A stretch of 64,000 nt of DNA from Ipomoea triloba (taxonomy: Eukaryota; Streptophyta; Magnoliopsida; Solanales; Convolvulaceae): positions 5,456,184 through 5,520,183 of the forward strand of contig NC_044924.1 of the NCBI RefSeq assembly GCF_003576645.1, read 5' to 3'. Positions 47,125-57,036 of this stretch are shown here, in pieces. The notes below the pieces were generated by a model that searched no databases, was not told the DNA's origin, and was given only the letters and a program-made list of their open reading frames with translations. The position numbers were made by a program, and so were the translations under genes. How positions within the stretch are numbered: the first letter of the stretch is position 1; every line of letters starts with the position of its first letter.

Positions 47125-47302
47125 TGTTAGGAATATAGCGGAATAATGCGAAAGCGAATAATCGAAAATTGAGAAAAACGTGGCAAATGTAAGAATAAGC
47201 AAGTAGTTCGGAGAACATGCAAGAATCATGCTGCCATGCGACGTGGAGGGTGGAATTGGTCTTCATGGACTAATTTGAGCCACACATGATTATTTTCTAA
47301 CA
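47125..47302 (-). repeat. 5' LTR of the copia element
   Basis: 178 bp, TG..CA ends, followed on the minus strand by the primer-binding site. The outer side carries the TCATA target duplication. Confidence 0.9.
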
Positions 47303-47307
47303 TCATA

Positions 47308-47837
47308 TGTTCAAATGTTAGAATACAGAATTTTTACATTGCATGTTAACTATTACACAATCGCAAGCGTTAAAATATGATAATAATATATAGGGTGCCA
47401 GTGCGGCCATGTCTTAACGTGTGGCCGGTGCGGTCACAATATTAGTTATGAAAAAAATACTAATAGTACGTGTTAGAAACAGGCAAAAAAGAAATGCACC
47501 AATTCTGCCAATTCTCAACCCTTATACGTGTTAGTACGTGTTTCCAAGTATTCCCTTTGTGTACTTTGTAAATTTTCTACACAAAGTATTACAATTTCTT
47601 TAATAAGTAACGTTTCACATATAAGTATTACAATATCTACGTTAGAATTACACTTTGTAAGTATCACAATTTCAGCGAGCTACAAGTATTACAATATTTA
47701 TGGCTACCTAATAAAAATCGTTTTATCCTAAATAGTATCAAAATTTGATATATAAACACTACAATATCTATATATTATAAGTAACAGTTGATTTATTTCA
47801 AACTGGATGGTANNNNNNNNNNNNNNNNNNNNNNNNN
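47308..47837. other. Intergenic and 25-base gap (47813-47837)
   Basis: 47.39-47.44 kb holds a GGTGCGGTCAC/GTGCGGCCATG terminus like the palindromic MITE at 39.2 kb. 47.57-47.81 kb is the ATTACAATATTTA-rich module seen beside other copies. A short N gap then abuts the BBE-E fragment directly, and the sequence at its right edge is garbled. Confidence 0.6.
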
Positions 47838-48390
47838 GACAGCCTACCCACTACCTCTACCAACCGCTTCCTTCAATCTCAAACAACGGAGCTTCAAGAT
47901 CAAGTCCGACTATGCCAACGCCCCTTTACCCCCAAATTTTCCAAGGAATGTTGGAACTGTTTAAAGAAGAAGACATCAACGGGCCGAATATGCAGCTTGT
48001 TCCCTATGGAGGGATAATGGATGAGATTTCGCCCTCAGAAACGCCTTATCCACACAGGGCAGGTAACCTATTTTTCCTCGGATACGCCACTGGATGGGAC
48101 GAAGTCGGCCAAGTCGCGGCTCAGAAGCATCTCTCCTGGATTCGGAAGCTTTACGCTTACTTGACTCCCTATGTTTCCAACAATCCCAGAGAATCCTACT
48201 CAATTACAGGGATTTTGACCTGGGACAAAACAATTTGGTCGGGACAACCAGCCTGGATCAGGCAAGTTCTTGGGGTTATAAATATTTCATGAATAACTTC
48301 TATAGGCTTGCCAAAGTGAAGGCTTTGGTGGATCCACATAACTTCTTCAGGAATGAACAGAGCGTTATTCCACTTTCATATCCACTTTGA
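47838..48390 (+). pseudogene. BBE-E: 5'-truncated BBE-like fragment
   Basis: It starts mid-gene at the segment equivalent to DSLLNRSF and runs to the stop at 48388-48390. It carries a roughly 12-bp insertion of CTACC-type sequence near 47850, one-base losses at about 47917 (CCAACGCC against CCAAACGCC) and 47932, and one at about 48200 (TACTCAATTAC against TACTCCAATTAC). Otherwise it closely matches BBE-F. The position that is Glu428 in BBE-A is Gly here. Truncation at an N gap means the missing 5' part could lie in unassembled sequence, but the frameshifts argue for a pseudogene. Confidence 0.88.
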
Positions 48391-48789
48391 TCCAATTCAT
48401 TATATTGCCTTGCCGCCACAACGTAACATACATTTATATATGCATGCATTCTAGCTATAGTTACAATAAAATTTTTTAGTTTTCCCGCCCTCTCTTTGTA
48501 TTGTATTATTGTTATTGCAAATTTGTCCTTTATCATTCATTCATGTCATACGGAATAAACACATACTCTCTTTAATTTGTATTCTTCAAAAATACATACA
48601 TTTCTTTGTTTCTGTACTTTGTAATTTTAATTATTCATCAATAATAAAGTTCTTTATTCTCATGTATGTGAGTCAATAATAAAGTTCTTTATTCGCATAA
48701 TAAATTATACAAGTCACACAATCGGTCAAGCCTATGATAATTGCTTGTTACTCATGATATAAATATATAATATATTACAAAACTTTTAA
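48391..48789. other. BBE 3' flank module
   Basis: This is the inverse of the BBE-F downstream flank, with AATAAA about 75 nt past the stop and the empty form of the MITE copy 3 site (about 48700-48712). Confidence 0.75.
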
Positions 48790-49470
48790 ATAAATAAGGT
48801 TTTAACGAGGGAGACAACTCAACTCGGCCTTCCGACCTACCCGAGATTATCTTCATTTGTCCCCTTCTACTTCTAGGTTTTATCTTAACCTTTCGTAAAT
48901 TAATTTCCAGTTTTATTTATCTTTCGTGGGTTTGTATTTTCTCCATTTTCAAGAGATTTTCGAGAATATATTTCCTACACATGTGACTTTTTTGGTTACG
49001 TGACTTCGTCCACAAATGAAGTGTTAATATATAATAATAGGATGCCACTTTGAATCATGATTCTGTGAATACTGAAGAAGAATGTCTTGGTACAAAACTA
49101 CAAATGTATAATAACTTTGGAGTTTTCTTGTTGAAGAAACATAACAATGACTTTTAGTACCCCCCAAAAAAAATCATGACATCTTCTAGAACAAATACAA
49201 AAATAACAGAAAATTACTTCATAAATTCAAAGTTGACAATTATTGTTAAAACCTGTATACTATTGGAGATTTATATAGTAATAATTATATATTTGAGCAT
49301 TTCAAACATGTTATTAAATTTAAATAATAATTTTCGTACAAAAAAAATATATAGTAATAATTATATATTTGAGGATTTAATACTCCGTAATATTTTAGGT
49401 TTGTGTGGGAGCTGTTGACTTTGAATATTTTATATGCTACATCACAATACACTTACGCGGTACGCCACTT
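48790..49470. repeat. ~680-bp duplicated segment (partner 61765-62450)
   Basis: The two copies run in the same orientation with only a few differences as read (GTGGGTTTG against GTGAGTTTG, CTTTGGAGT against CTTTTGAGT). It begins in AAGGTTTTAACGAGGGAGAC, contains the GAAGAAACATAACAATGAC module, and ends within a decayed BBE promoter module (ACGCGGTACGCCACTTTTA). Confidence 0.85.
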
Positions 49471-49629
49471 TTATTGAATTAAATTAATAAAACAAAAAAA
49501 AAAAAAAAAAAAAAAACAAACAAACAAAACAAAAACAAAAAACACACAAAGACTTCGCCAGCAGGTTGTTGCTTTCTGTACGTCAGCAAAACCTTAATTA
49601 CGACTATTTATCTGTCAGCTGGCCTCTTT

Positions 49630-50481
49630 CAAGGCCGGTCCAAACATTTTAGAGGCCCTGGGCGAAATTTAAAAAATGGGCACTTATATGAAAGTTAAAA
49701 TTTACATTTAATAATACTAAAAAATCATATCAAATAACATGAAATATTATTAGAAAATTTTCAACATTTTTTAAATACAAAAGTAATCATGACAAAAAAA
49801 TTCTACGTGCTATGCAAAATCATCTTTCACTTTCTATCCTGTAAATATAATGGATTAGACCGAACTTAGTAATTCAGGGTAATTATAACTCAAAAATTAT
49901 ATATATATATATATATTCTAGAATTACAGAAATCACAAAATTCATTATCTAAATAAACATTACTCATTAGAGGATTATAGATTTATAGCCCAAAATCCCT
50001 AATGCCCGATAGGTGTGTTGTGTTACATGTGTGCAATGTTGCATTGAAAATAAAGATAGAACAAATTACAAATAGAAGAAAACTTACAAGTTACAACGAA
50101 CAATGGGGTCCAAACTGGCAAACAAATGAACAATCGTTGATAATCGAATTGGAAAAATTATTATTGAAGAAGACGAATGGGTTAGCCGGTTAGGATGTCA
50201 ATTCTAATATATAAAAGATAATTAGGTGTCCTCGATTCCCCGTGTTGATTCTATTTCTAAATTATTTAATTAAGCGTCGATTCTCAGCTTCCTACCGTCA
50301 CATCTATTCTTAGTTTTTTGTTTTCTAATAAATTATAACACTAATTTTTTTTTATTTTCTAATATAATTATAACACTAATTATAATAGATATATGTATAC
50401 CTATACATATATATGGATGGCCCCTTCTATCATGGGGCCCTGGGCGGTCGCCCATCCCGCCCGTGCTCAGGACCGGCCCTG
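49630..50481. mobile_element. Non-autonomous hAT element (852 bp)
   Basis: Terminal inverted repeats are CAAGGCCGGTCC and CAGGGCCGGTCC (one mismatch), with an exact 8-bp target duplication GCCTCTTT (49622-49629 and 50482-50489). The empty site is present at about 12314-12330 (GCCTGCCTCTTTGTGCTTAG). The subterminal sequence is GC-rich (GGGCCCTGGGCGG) and the core AT-rich. No transposase is encoded; the 63-codon frame at 50002 has no recognisable domain. A fragment of its left half lies at 61171-61390. Confidence 0.9.
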
Positions 50482-50762
50482 GCCTCTTTGTGCTTCGAAG
50501 ACTATTAGATAGAATAATTCTACGTGGACTTTCAAATTATACTACTTATAACATGACATGTCTTCATTAGTTAATTTAATAGAGGGTCAATTATGTTTAT
50601 CCATTCATCTTTTTTGTTCCTTTAATCAAATTTGAACACAAATGGAAGTAAAAGTTGGAAATAGAAATTTGGTAGTCCATGAAATATTTTTCTATTAGAT
50701 AATAGATATCACTACCAACTTGACTTTTTCAAATTATGTAATTTTGACCCTTTCAAATAACG

Positions 50763-51220
50763 CAAATTATATCGTGGACCGTGGTCCACAATGCATTGTG
50801 GACCGCGGTCCCAAAACGACGTCGTTTTGATTAATGAAAATAGACGGATGAATTCGCACCACTCACTTTCTTTTCATATATACTGCAGTTACATTTCAAG
50901 ACAACTTCAGTTACATTTCAACACAACTGCAGTTACATTTCAACACAACTGCAGTTACATTTTGATATAACTACAGTTTCATTCGATAATATAAAAACAC
51001 AAAAGTGAAACTGTTATTCAGTATCTGTTCATATACACTGCAGTTACATTTCAACACAACTACAGTTACATTTTGATATAACTACAGTTTCATTCGATAA
51101 TATCAAAACAAATGTAAGGCAGTATCTTTTGGAATGAACTGTAGTGTCAATTACGGGGCTCCGTCTCTCACTTACTAAAACGGCGTCGTTTTGGGACCGC
51201 GGTCCACGATATAAGAACTG
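50763..51220. mobile_element. GTGGACCG-type MULE-like MITE (458 bp)
   Basis: Termini contain TTATATCGTGGACCG in inverted orientation, followed on both sides by AAAACGACG(T/C)CGTTTT words. The flanks TTCAAATAACG and TTCAAATAATG (50752-50762 and 51221-51231) form an 11-bp target duplication with one mismatch, which fits Mutator-like elements. The core has 22-bp tandem repeats of CAGTTACATTTCAACACAAC(T/C)G type at about 50884-50990 and again at 51040-51090. Confidence 0.75.
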
Positions 51221-52600
51221 TTCAAATAATGTCCTTAAATCTTAGTATGTACTTAATCCAAAACAGGACAATTTGACATTTTTGTGTATATGAATTCAAT
51301 ATTACCCGATTTACATTTTTCTAAACCCTCGAGTAGTGTTTGTACACTTCTCCGTCAATCAAAGATTTAAAACATTTTATATAGGATTTTATGTGTATAA
51401 AAAATAAATTTTTTAAAGGTGTAAAATAATTATTTTAATTACATAATCCTAAACAGATTCAATAAGTTAATGAAAGATTGTGTGAGTTAACAATATAATC
51501 CTGCCGTTGAGGGTAAGATTTGTTGAAAATAATATACTAAATTAAATATTAATTTATCAATAAAAAACTAATTAAATTGTTGAATTATTCAGTCGTCACA
51601 TATTGCATGTAAGTTTACATTTTTCCAAACCCTAAAAAGAAAAAATAAAAAAAACAAACAAACAAAGAGAGAATGAAAGAATAAAATAAAAACAACACTC
51701 TATTCAATCGTCACATATTGTCATCTCATAATGGGACTATTTTCTTTTGACTAATTTTTTTCTTTGTTAGTTAGAATGTCAATTAATGACAAATTGTCAC
51801 ATGTAACAAAAATGNTTCATATACACTGCAGTTACATTTCAACACAACTACAGTTACATTTTGATATAACTACAGTTTCATTCGATAATATCAAAACAAA
51901 TGTAAGGCAGTATCTTTTGGAATGAACTGTAGTGTCAATTACGGGGCTCCGTCTCTCACTTACTAAAACGGCGTCGTTTTGGGACCGCGGTCCACGATAT
52001 AAGAACTGTTCAAATAATGTCCTTAAATCTTAGTATGTACTTAATCCAAAACAGGACAATTTGACATTTTTGTGTATATGAATTCAATATTACCCGATTT
52101 ACATTTTTCTAAACCCTCGAGTAGTGTTTGTACACTTCTCCGTCAATCAAAGATTTAAAACATTTTATATAGGATTTTATGTGTATAAAAAATAAATTTT
52201 TTAAAGGTGTAAAATAATTATTTTAATTACATAATCCTAAACAGATTCAATAAGTTAATGAAAGATTGTGTGAGTTAACAATATAATCCTGCCGTTGAGG
52301 GTAAGATTTGTTGAAAATAATATACTAAATTAAATATTAATTTATCAATAAAAAACTAATTAAATTGTTGAATTATTCAGTCGTCACATATTGCATGTAA
52401 GTTTACATTTTTCCAAACCCTAAAAAGAAAAAATAAAAAAAACAAACAAACAAAGAGAGAATGAAAGAATAAAATAAAAACAACACTCTATTCAATCGTC
52501 ACATATTGTCATCTCATAATGGGACTATTTTCTTTTGACTAATTTTTTTCTTTGTTAGTTAGAATGTCAATTAATGACAAATTGTCACATGTAACAAAAA
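51028..52600. repeat. 788-bp direct duplication meeting at a single N
   Basis: 51028-51814 and 51816-52600 appear identical, separated only by the N at 51815. Identity over ~785 bp of AT-rich DNA with a one-base gap marks an unmerged contig overlap or a collapsed haplotype join. It contains no gene. The real locus probably holds one copy. Confidence 0.9.
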
Positions 52601-52735
52601 TTAGAATGTCAATTAATGACAAATTGTCACATGTAACAAAAATGAATGAGTCAATTAATGACAAATTGTCACATGTAACAAAAATGAATGACTTTATTAA
52701 TGACAAATTGTCACATGTAACAAAAATGAATGACT
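52559..52735. repeat. 42-bp tandem array, about four units
   Basis: The unit includes TTAATGACAAATTGTCACAT. Successive occurrences of this word start 42 bp apart (52571, 52613, 52655 and 52697). Paralogous copies at 41.96 and 51.78 kb have one unit. Units differ slightly at their joints (TTAGAATG, GAATGAGT, GAATGACT). Confidence 0.93.
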
Positions 52736-54175
52736 TTCATAAGAATATTTTAATATATTATTCTTCATTAAAATGACGACTTGAACATTGACGTGATCAA
52801 CATATTTTTTCAAAAGTATTATTATTATTTAATGTTGTTTCAAACTATTTTCTTTTCATAGTCTAAAAATATAATAATATAAAATAAAAAGAAGCTATCC
52901 AAACCATGCATATTATATTCTTTCTACTGTTATCAGGAGACCTTGACAATATATAGCTATTCCAAATTTCTATGCAAAATATAGAAAGTCAAGTTAACAA
53001 TAAAAATACGGCGGCGTATTGTTTTACACCTCATTATATTTTCTTTAATGTTTATATAATAAAAACAAATATTATTATATGATAATGAAAGGGCTTGCTC
53101 AATATCTTTGTCAGAATTAAACCAAGTCAACATTTTAATATTGAATTATTTGGTCTTCAGTTATATTTTGTTTTCATATGATTAAGCACTATAAGGTTAA
53201 TTACTTATTTATGTTGTAATTTAATTTGTTAGTGTACTGTGAAAATTAAAATTAGAAAATTGCTCCATATATCTATTAAATTTTATTAAAGGTATAATTT
53301 ATTTATCCAAAATTTTGACTCAAAAGGCCAATAGACTGTTCCTGTTGAATGTCAAATTTGTAACATTATGATTACCAAATCAACATAATGACAAACTTGC
53401 CTAGATTAACCCCGTTATATTAATATTTTATTTAACAATAAATATAGTAGGGCATGAAGATTAATAACAATATTACTATTGTAAACAAATCTGCCTAGCT
53501 AAATCTTTCCAAAACAACTCGTGCGCATGATTTGACCACTATAAGGCCTTCTCCAATACTTTGAATTTTGGTGTAGATTTTGATGAGATTTTGTAAGTGT
53601 GATTAGGAAAGAGAAAATGAGGTAGAAGAAAAAAAATACAAAACAAAGCTGACAAAAAAAAATAAATTTTTTTAAAAAAAATAGTATAACGCGCCCAAGG
53701 GGCGGGTGCAGTGCACGCGCCCGCCTGGGCGCTTAATCTACGCCTCACGCACTGTGAGGCGCAGATCTCTCCTCACAAGGGGGCCCACAATGTCAGCTAA
53801 AAACTGAATATTGCAGGAGAAAAATACACACTAAAATTACCCATTCTCATTTGTTAAAAGCTCATGCACTTGTTTTTAGGTCTGTAAAATCCCACTAAAA
53901 TTAACAATTGGGGATGACCTAAGTATTGATCAATACTACATCGAAAGAAATTCTAAGAATATTATTTGTATCAATTTAATTTTATAGGGACAGAAAGATA
54001 TGAGAAGACTTGTTTTCTTAATTTTTTTAATCATCTTTTTTTACTGTTCAGGGTGCCGTTTTGAGTTTCTAGTGGTCAACATTAACCTATTAGTTACCTG
54101 TTAAGTCGATTTATTTGATTAATTTTATGAAATTGAAATACTTAATTACATATTTTTTTTAATTTGGAGACTTNA
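52736..54175. other. Intergenic module with MITE, no gene
   Basis: It parallels 42.0-42.95 kb, with additions: the full AATGTTGTTTCAAAC..GAAGCTATCC segment and the MITE at 53545. An N at 54174 marks another contig join, with BBE-F-type 3' flank following. Confidence 0.65.
53545..53919. mobile_element. Tourist-like MITE (375 bp)
   Basis: Ends are GGCCTTCTCCAAT and the complement of GGTCATCCCCAAT, with TAA on both sides (53542-53544 and 53920-53922). The empty site is at about 42728-42745 (CACTATAAGTATTGATC). The core carries A-runs and a GC-rich palindrome around GTGCAGTGCACGCGCCCGCC. Non-coding. Confidence 0.82.
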
Positions 54176-54418
54176 TTATTTACTCACATGATAATAAAAA
54201 AAACTTTATTATTGATGAATAATTAAAATTACAAAGTACAGAAACAAAGAAATGTATGTATTTTGAAGAATACAATTAAAAGAGTATGTTTTATTTGTAT
54301 GACATGCATGAATGATAAAGGATAAATTTGCAATAACAACAATACAATACAAAGAGAGGGCGAGAAACTAAAAATTTTTATTGTAACTATAGCTAGAATG
54401 CATGCATATATAAATGTT

Positions 54419-54502
54419 ACGTTGTGGCGGCAAGGCAATATAATGAATTGGATCAAAGTGACGTTGTGGCGGCAAGGCAATATAATGAATTGGATCAAAG
54501 TG
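54419..54502. repeat. 42-bp tandem duplication in a BBE 3' flank
   Basis: ACGTTGTGGCGGCAAGGCAA starts at 54419 and again at 54461. The equivalent flank of BBE-F (58799-58840) has one copy. The second copy runs into the stop codon of the adjacent BBE scrap. Confidence 0.95.
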
Positions 54503-54669
54503 GATATGAAAGTGGAATAATGCTCTGTTCACTCCTGAAGAAGTTATCTGGATCAACCAAAGCCTTCACTTTGGCAAGCCTATAAAGTTATTCATGAAAT
54601 ATTCATAACCCCAAGAACTTGCCTGAGCCAAGCTGGTTGTCCCGACCAAATTGTTTTGTCCCAGGTCAA
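54495..54669 (-). pseudogene. BBE 3'-end scrap (~57 codons)
   Basis: On the minus strand this matches the last part of the BBE-B/BBE-F genes, from the DLGQNNLVGTTSLAQAS region to the stop. A one-base loss is at about 54584 (CTATAAAGTT against CTATAGAAGTT). Homology ends after CCAGGTCAA, where unrelated AT-rich DNA starts. The 3' flank is complete. Confidence 0.9.
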
Positions 54670-56130
54670 TATATATAGCTCATAAAGATACGCAATGGTG
54701 ATGATATAATAATTCGACTGCACACTAAGAATAAAAACGCAGATTGAAAAATGTTTACACGTACTAAGTTTATAGGGAATTTATATGCAGTGAGCTAGAT
54801 TTAAATAAAAATATATCAAGTATGATGTCTCCAAAATTATTAATACATGTTTTGGTCTAATCACAACATTTTCGCAAACTAAATGATAATTGTAATGGTA
54901 TATCGTATGATGATGTGGATAATTTGGTTTGACTCAGATGTATACAACATCGAGATAATATATTTGAATCTTTCAGTCACAGTTTGTTAATTTTTCATCA
55001 TCATGAATATTGAACAGTATTATACGAATAAAGTCAAGCTTTTAGCTTCAGTTTATTACACTTTTGTTCACATCCTCTTATATTTTCTTCGTTTATACTC
55101 TCTTCTGATTTCTCCGTTCTCATTTACTTGCGTAAAAACCTTCGCATTTCTCTTTTTATTACCAGAATGATCTTATCATTCATTTTGGGATGAACTATCA
55201 CCATTGAGAGATAGTGATCCTCAACTGAACATGGATCATGCATATGTTCAAAATATTGAGGATATGATCTCTCAATAGAATTACTATTGTAATTTATAGA
55301 GGAAGAACTTATCACTTCCAGAATAGATATATAAGGAGTGTAAATAATAATATGTTATTGGGATAAAATAGAATACAACAGATATTTCCGTAATCCCAAA
55401 ACAAAATCTAAAGAGGAGATTTCTCAATATTTTCATATGAAAGCACATGATGCTGCGCAGAAATTATTGATTGGTCCCTCTATTTTTAAGAGGATGTCTA
55501 GGAATTTGAGGGATTACCAAATGACTTAACCAGAAACTTATGACTGTTGAAAGGATATCAGAGAATAAGTATTTTCTGTTTATTTCTCAATTTTAATAAT
55601 GGATATTTGGAAGGAGGGATAACAAATTTCCTTTTAATAGGAGGGATAACAAATTTCCTTTTAATAGGAATTTGAGAATTTGGGAATACTTTGTACTTTT
55701 ATCATTTGCTTCTATCAAATACATAACTTAAAAGTATTCATCATATGATATCTAATTTTCCCTAATGATATTAGAGAATACCATGTAACGAAATTAGGCA
55801 TAAGTATCTATATTTATCCCATAATTTTGATAAACATATCAAGTTTGATTTTAGTGGGATAAATCTAACATTCATGGCCTGTAGCACATAATTATTATGC
55901 CAAATTACTTTCCTAATGATTCATATAATTATAGAGCAAATTGTGACACAAACATAAGTGCCACATAATGTTCATAACAATTACCACATAAAATATGAAA
56001 TGTTAATTTCTAAAATACTTATCATAATATTTCACATTTGAGTCCCACCGTGACTCCTTGTCCTGAAAACCTTCAAAAGAGGCGCGAATTACCAGCTATA
56101 ATGACCTTTTGGTGGTTATTTTCTAAATAC
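54670..56130. other. AT-rich DNA with no recognisable feature
   Basis: This is one of the few stretches without copies elsewhere in the window. It contains a 27-bp exact tandem duplication (GGAGGGATAACAAATTTCCT at 55614 and 55641). Short open frames are of simple composition. I see no gene, splice structure or transposon termini. Confidence 0.5.
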
Positions 56131-56945
56131 TTTTGAATGTATGAACTCTCCTTTTAGAATCTCTCTCTAGGAAACCTTCCAAACACTTTCCCACACTTGT
56201 AATCTACCATTTATTAAAAGATTTAGAGGAAGAACGTAACTCCAACATTCAACTTCAATTTCCAGATTATTTCTTCCAATTAAATCATAAAGTTAAGTTC
56301 TCTATTTCATATTCTTGCATTTATATTTCTTAAAGTTTTGATTTTTATGTTTATTACTTCAATTGCTTATAGTTTTACATTTCAAGCCTGAGTAGTTAAA
56401 CATTCATAGGATTTGAATTGAACTTCCTTGAGTATGAATCCCAATATGAATCGGATTGCATAATTTAGGTTTTGTATTATCTTCATGTTGAACTTGGTTA
56501 TGAATTGGGTGAAATTGAATTAACTCTTCATAGTTATGGCCAAATTATGCAAGAGATACTTAGAATTGTGTTTCACCTATGAGAATAGGGCTACACCATA
56601 GCCACACCTCTCATATTTCTTACTGAATAGGGCTACACCATAGCCACACCTCTCATATTTCTTACTTACCTTTGAGAAAAGGGAGTTTGAAGGAAATAGG
56701 CATGCAAAGCGTTTGTAGAATTGCCTCATCTAGCTAAGTTGCCGGGGAATAGCATCGATTTTTGAGTAATGAGTCCATTTGGGTTAACATGGGACACCAT
56801 TCAAGTTAGAGAGTCTAACCACCATCATTTACTTGTTATTTTTGCAATTTACTTTTCTAACCACCATCATTTACTTGTTATTTTTGCAATTTACTTTGTT
56901 TGTTTTTGAAGTTTTTGGATAGTTCGTTGAATGGCATATCAAACA
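56130..56945. repeat. Possible LTR remnant with two 42-bp duplications
   Basis: The texture matches the LTRs at 12.5 and 31.0 kb (CTCTCTCTAGG, ACCTTTGAGAAAAGGGAG, GAATTGCCTC). The ends are not identifiable. The words GAATAGGGCTACACCATAGC (56583 and 56625) and TCTAACCACCATCATTTACT (56814 and 56856) are each tandemly duplicated with a 42-bp period. Confidence 0.5.
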
Positions 56946-56950
56946 TACAC

Positions 56951-57036
56951 AAAGGGAAGTCGAAAAATAATACATGATATAATCTAGAAGACAAAGGGAA
57001 GTCGAAAAATAATACATGATATAATCTAGAAGAAAA
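56951..57036. repeat. 42-bp tandem duplication
   Basis: AAAGGGAAGTCGAAAAATAA starts at 56951 and again at 56993, both exact. It lies just beyond the LTR-like segment in otherwise featureless DNA. Confidence 0.95.

Larger units (their letters stand above)
44374..47302 (-). mobile_element. Ty1/copia element with reverse transcriptase deleted (2929 bp)
   Basis: Two 178-bp LTRs (44374-44551 and 47125-47302) begin TGTTAG and end CTAACA. They flank an internal region read on the minus strand. The exact 5-bp target duplication TCATA is at 44369-44373 and 47303-47307. The primer-binding site is complementary to initiator-Met tRNA, and a purine tract (AAGGTGGAGATT, minus strand) abuts the 3' LTR. Gag, protease and integrase remains are present. 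RT and RNase H are missing apart from a C-terminal tail. It is non-autonomous, but structurally complete enough to have been mobilised in trans. Confidence 0.93.

Noticed and set aside
50002..50193. 63-codon frame in the hAT element as a transposase piece
   Set aside because: No hAT dimerisation or BED-finger motif visible. The element is too short and otherwise non-coding.
52559..52735. A genuine minisatellite at 52.6 kb
   Set aside because: The 42-bp period is shared with unrelated duplications in the window, so I treat it as part of that pattern rather than as a separate minisatellite.
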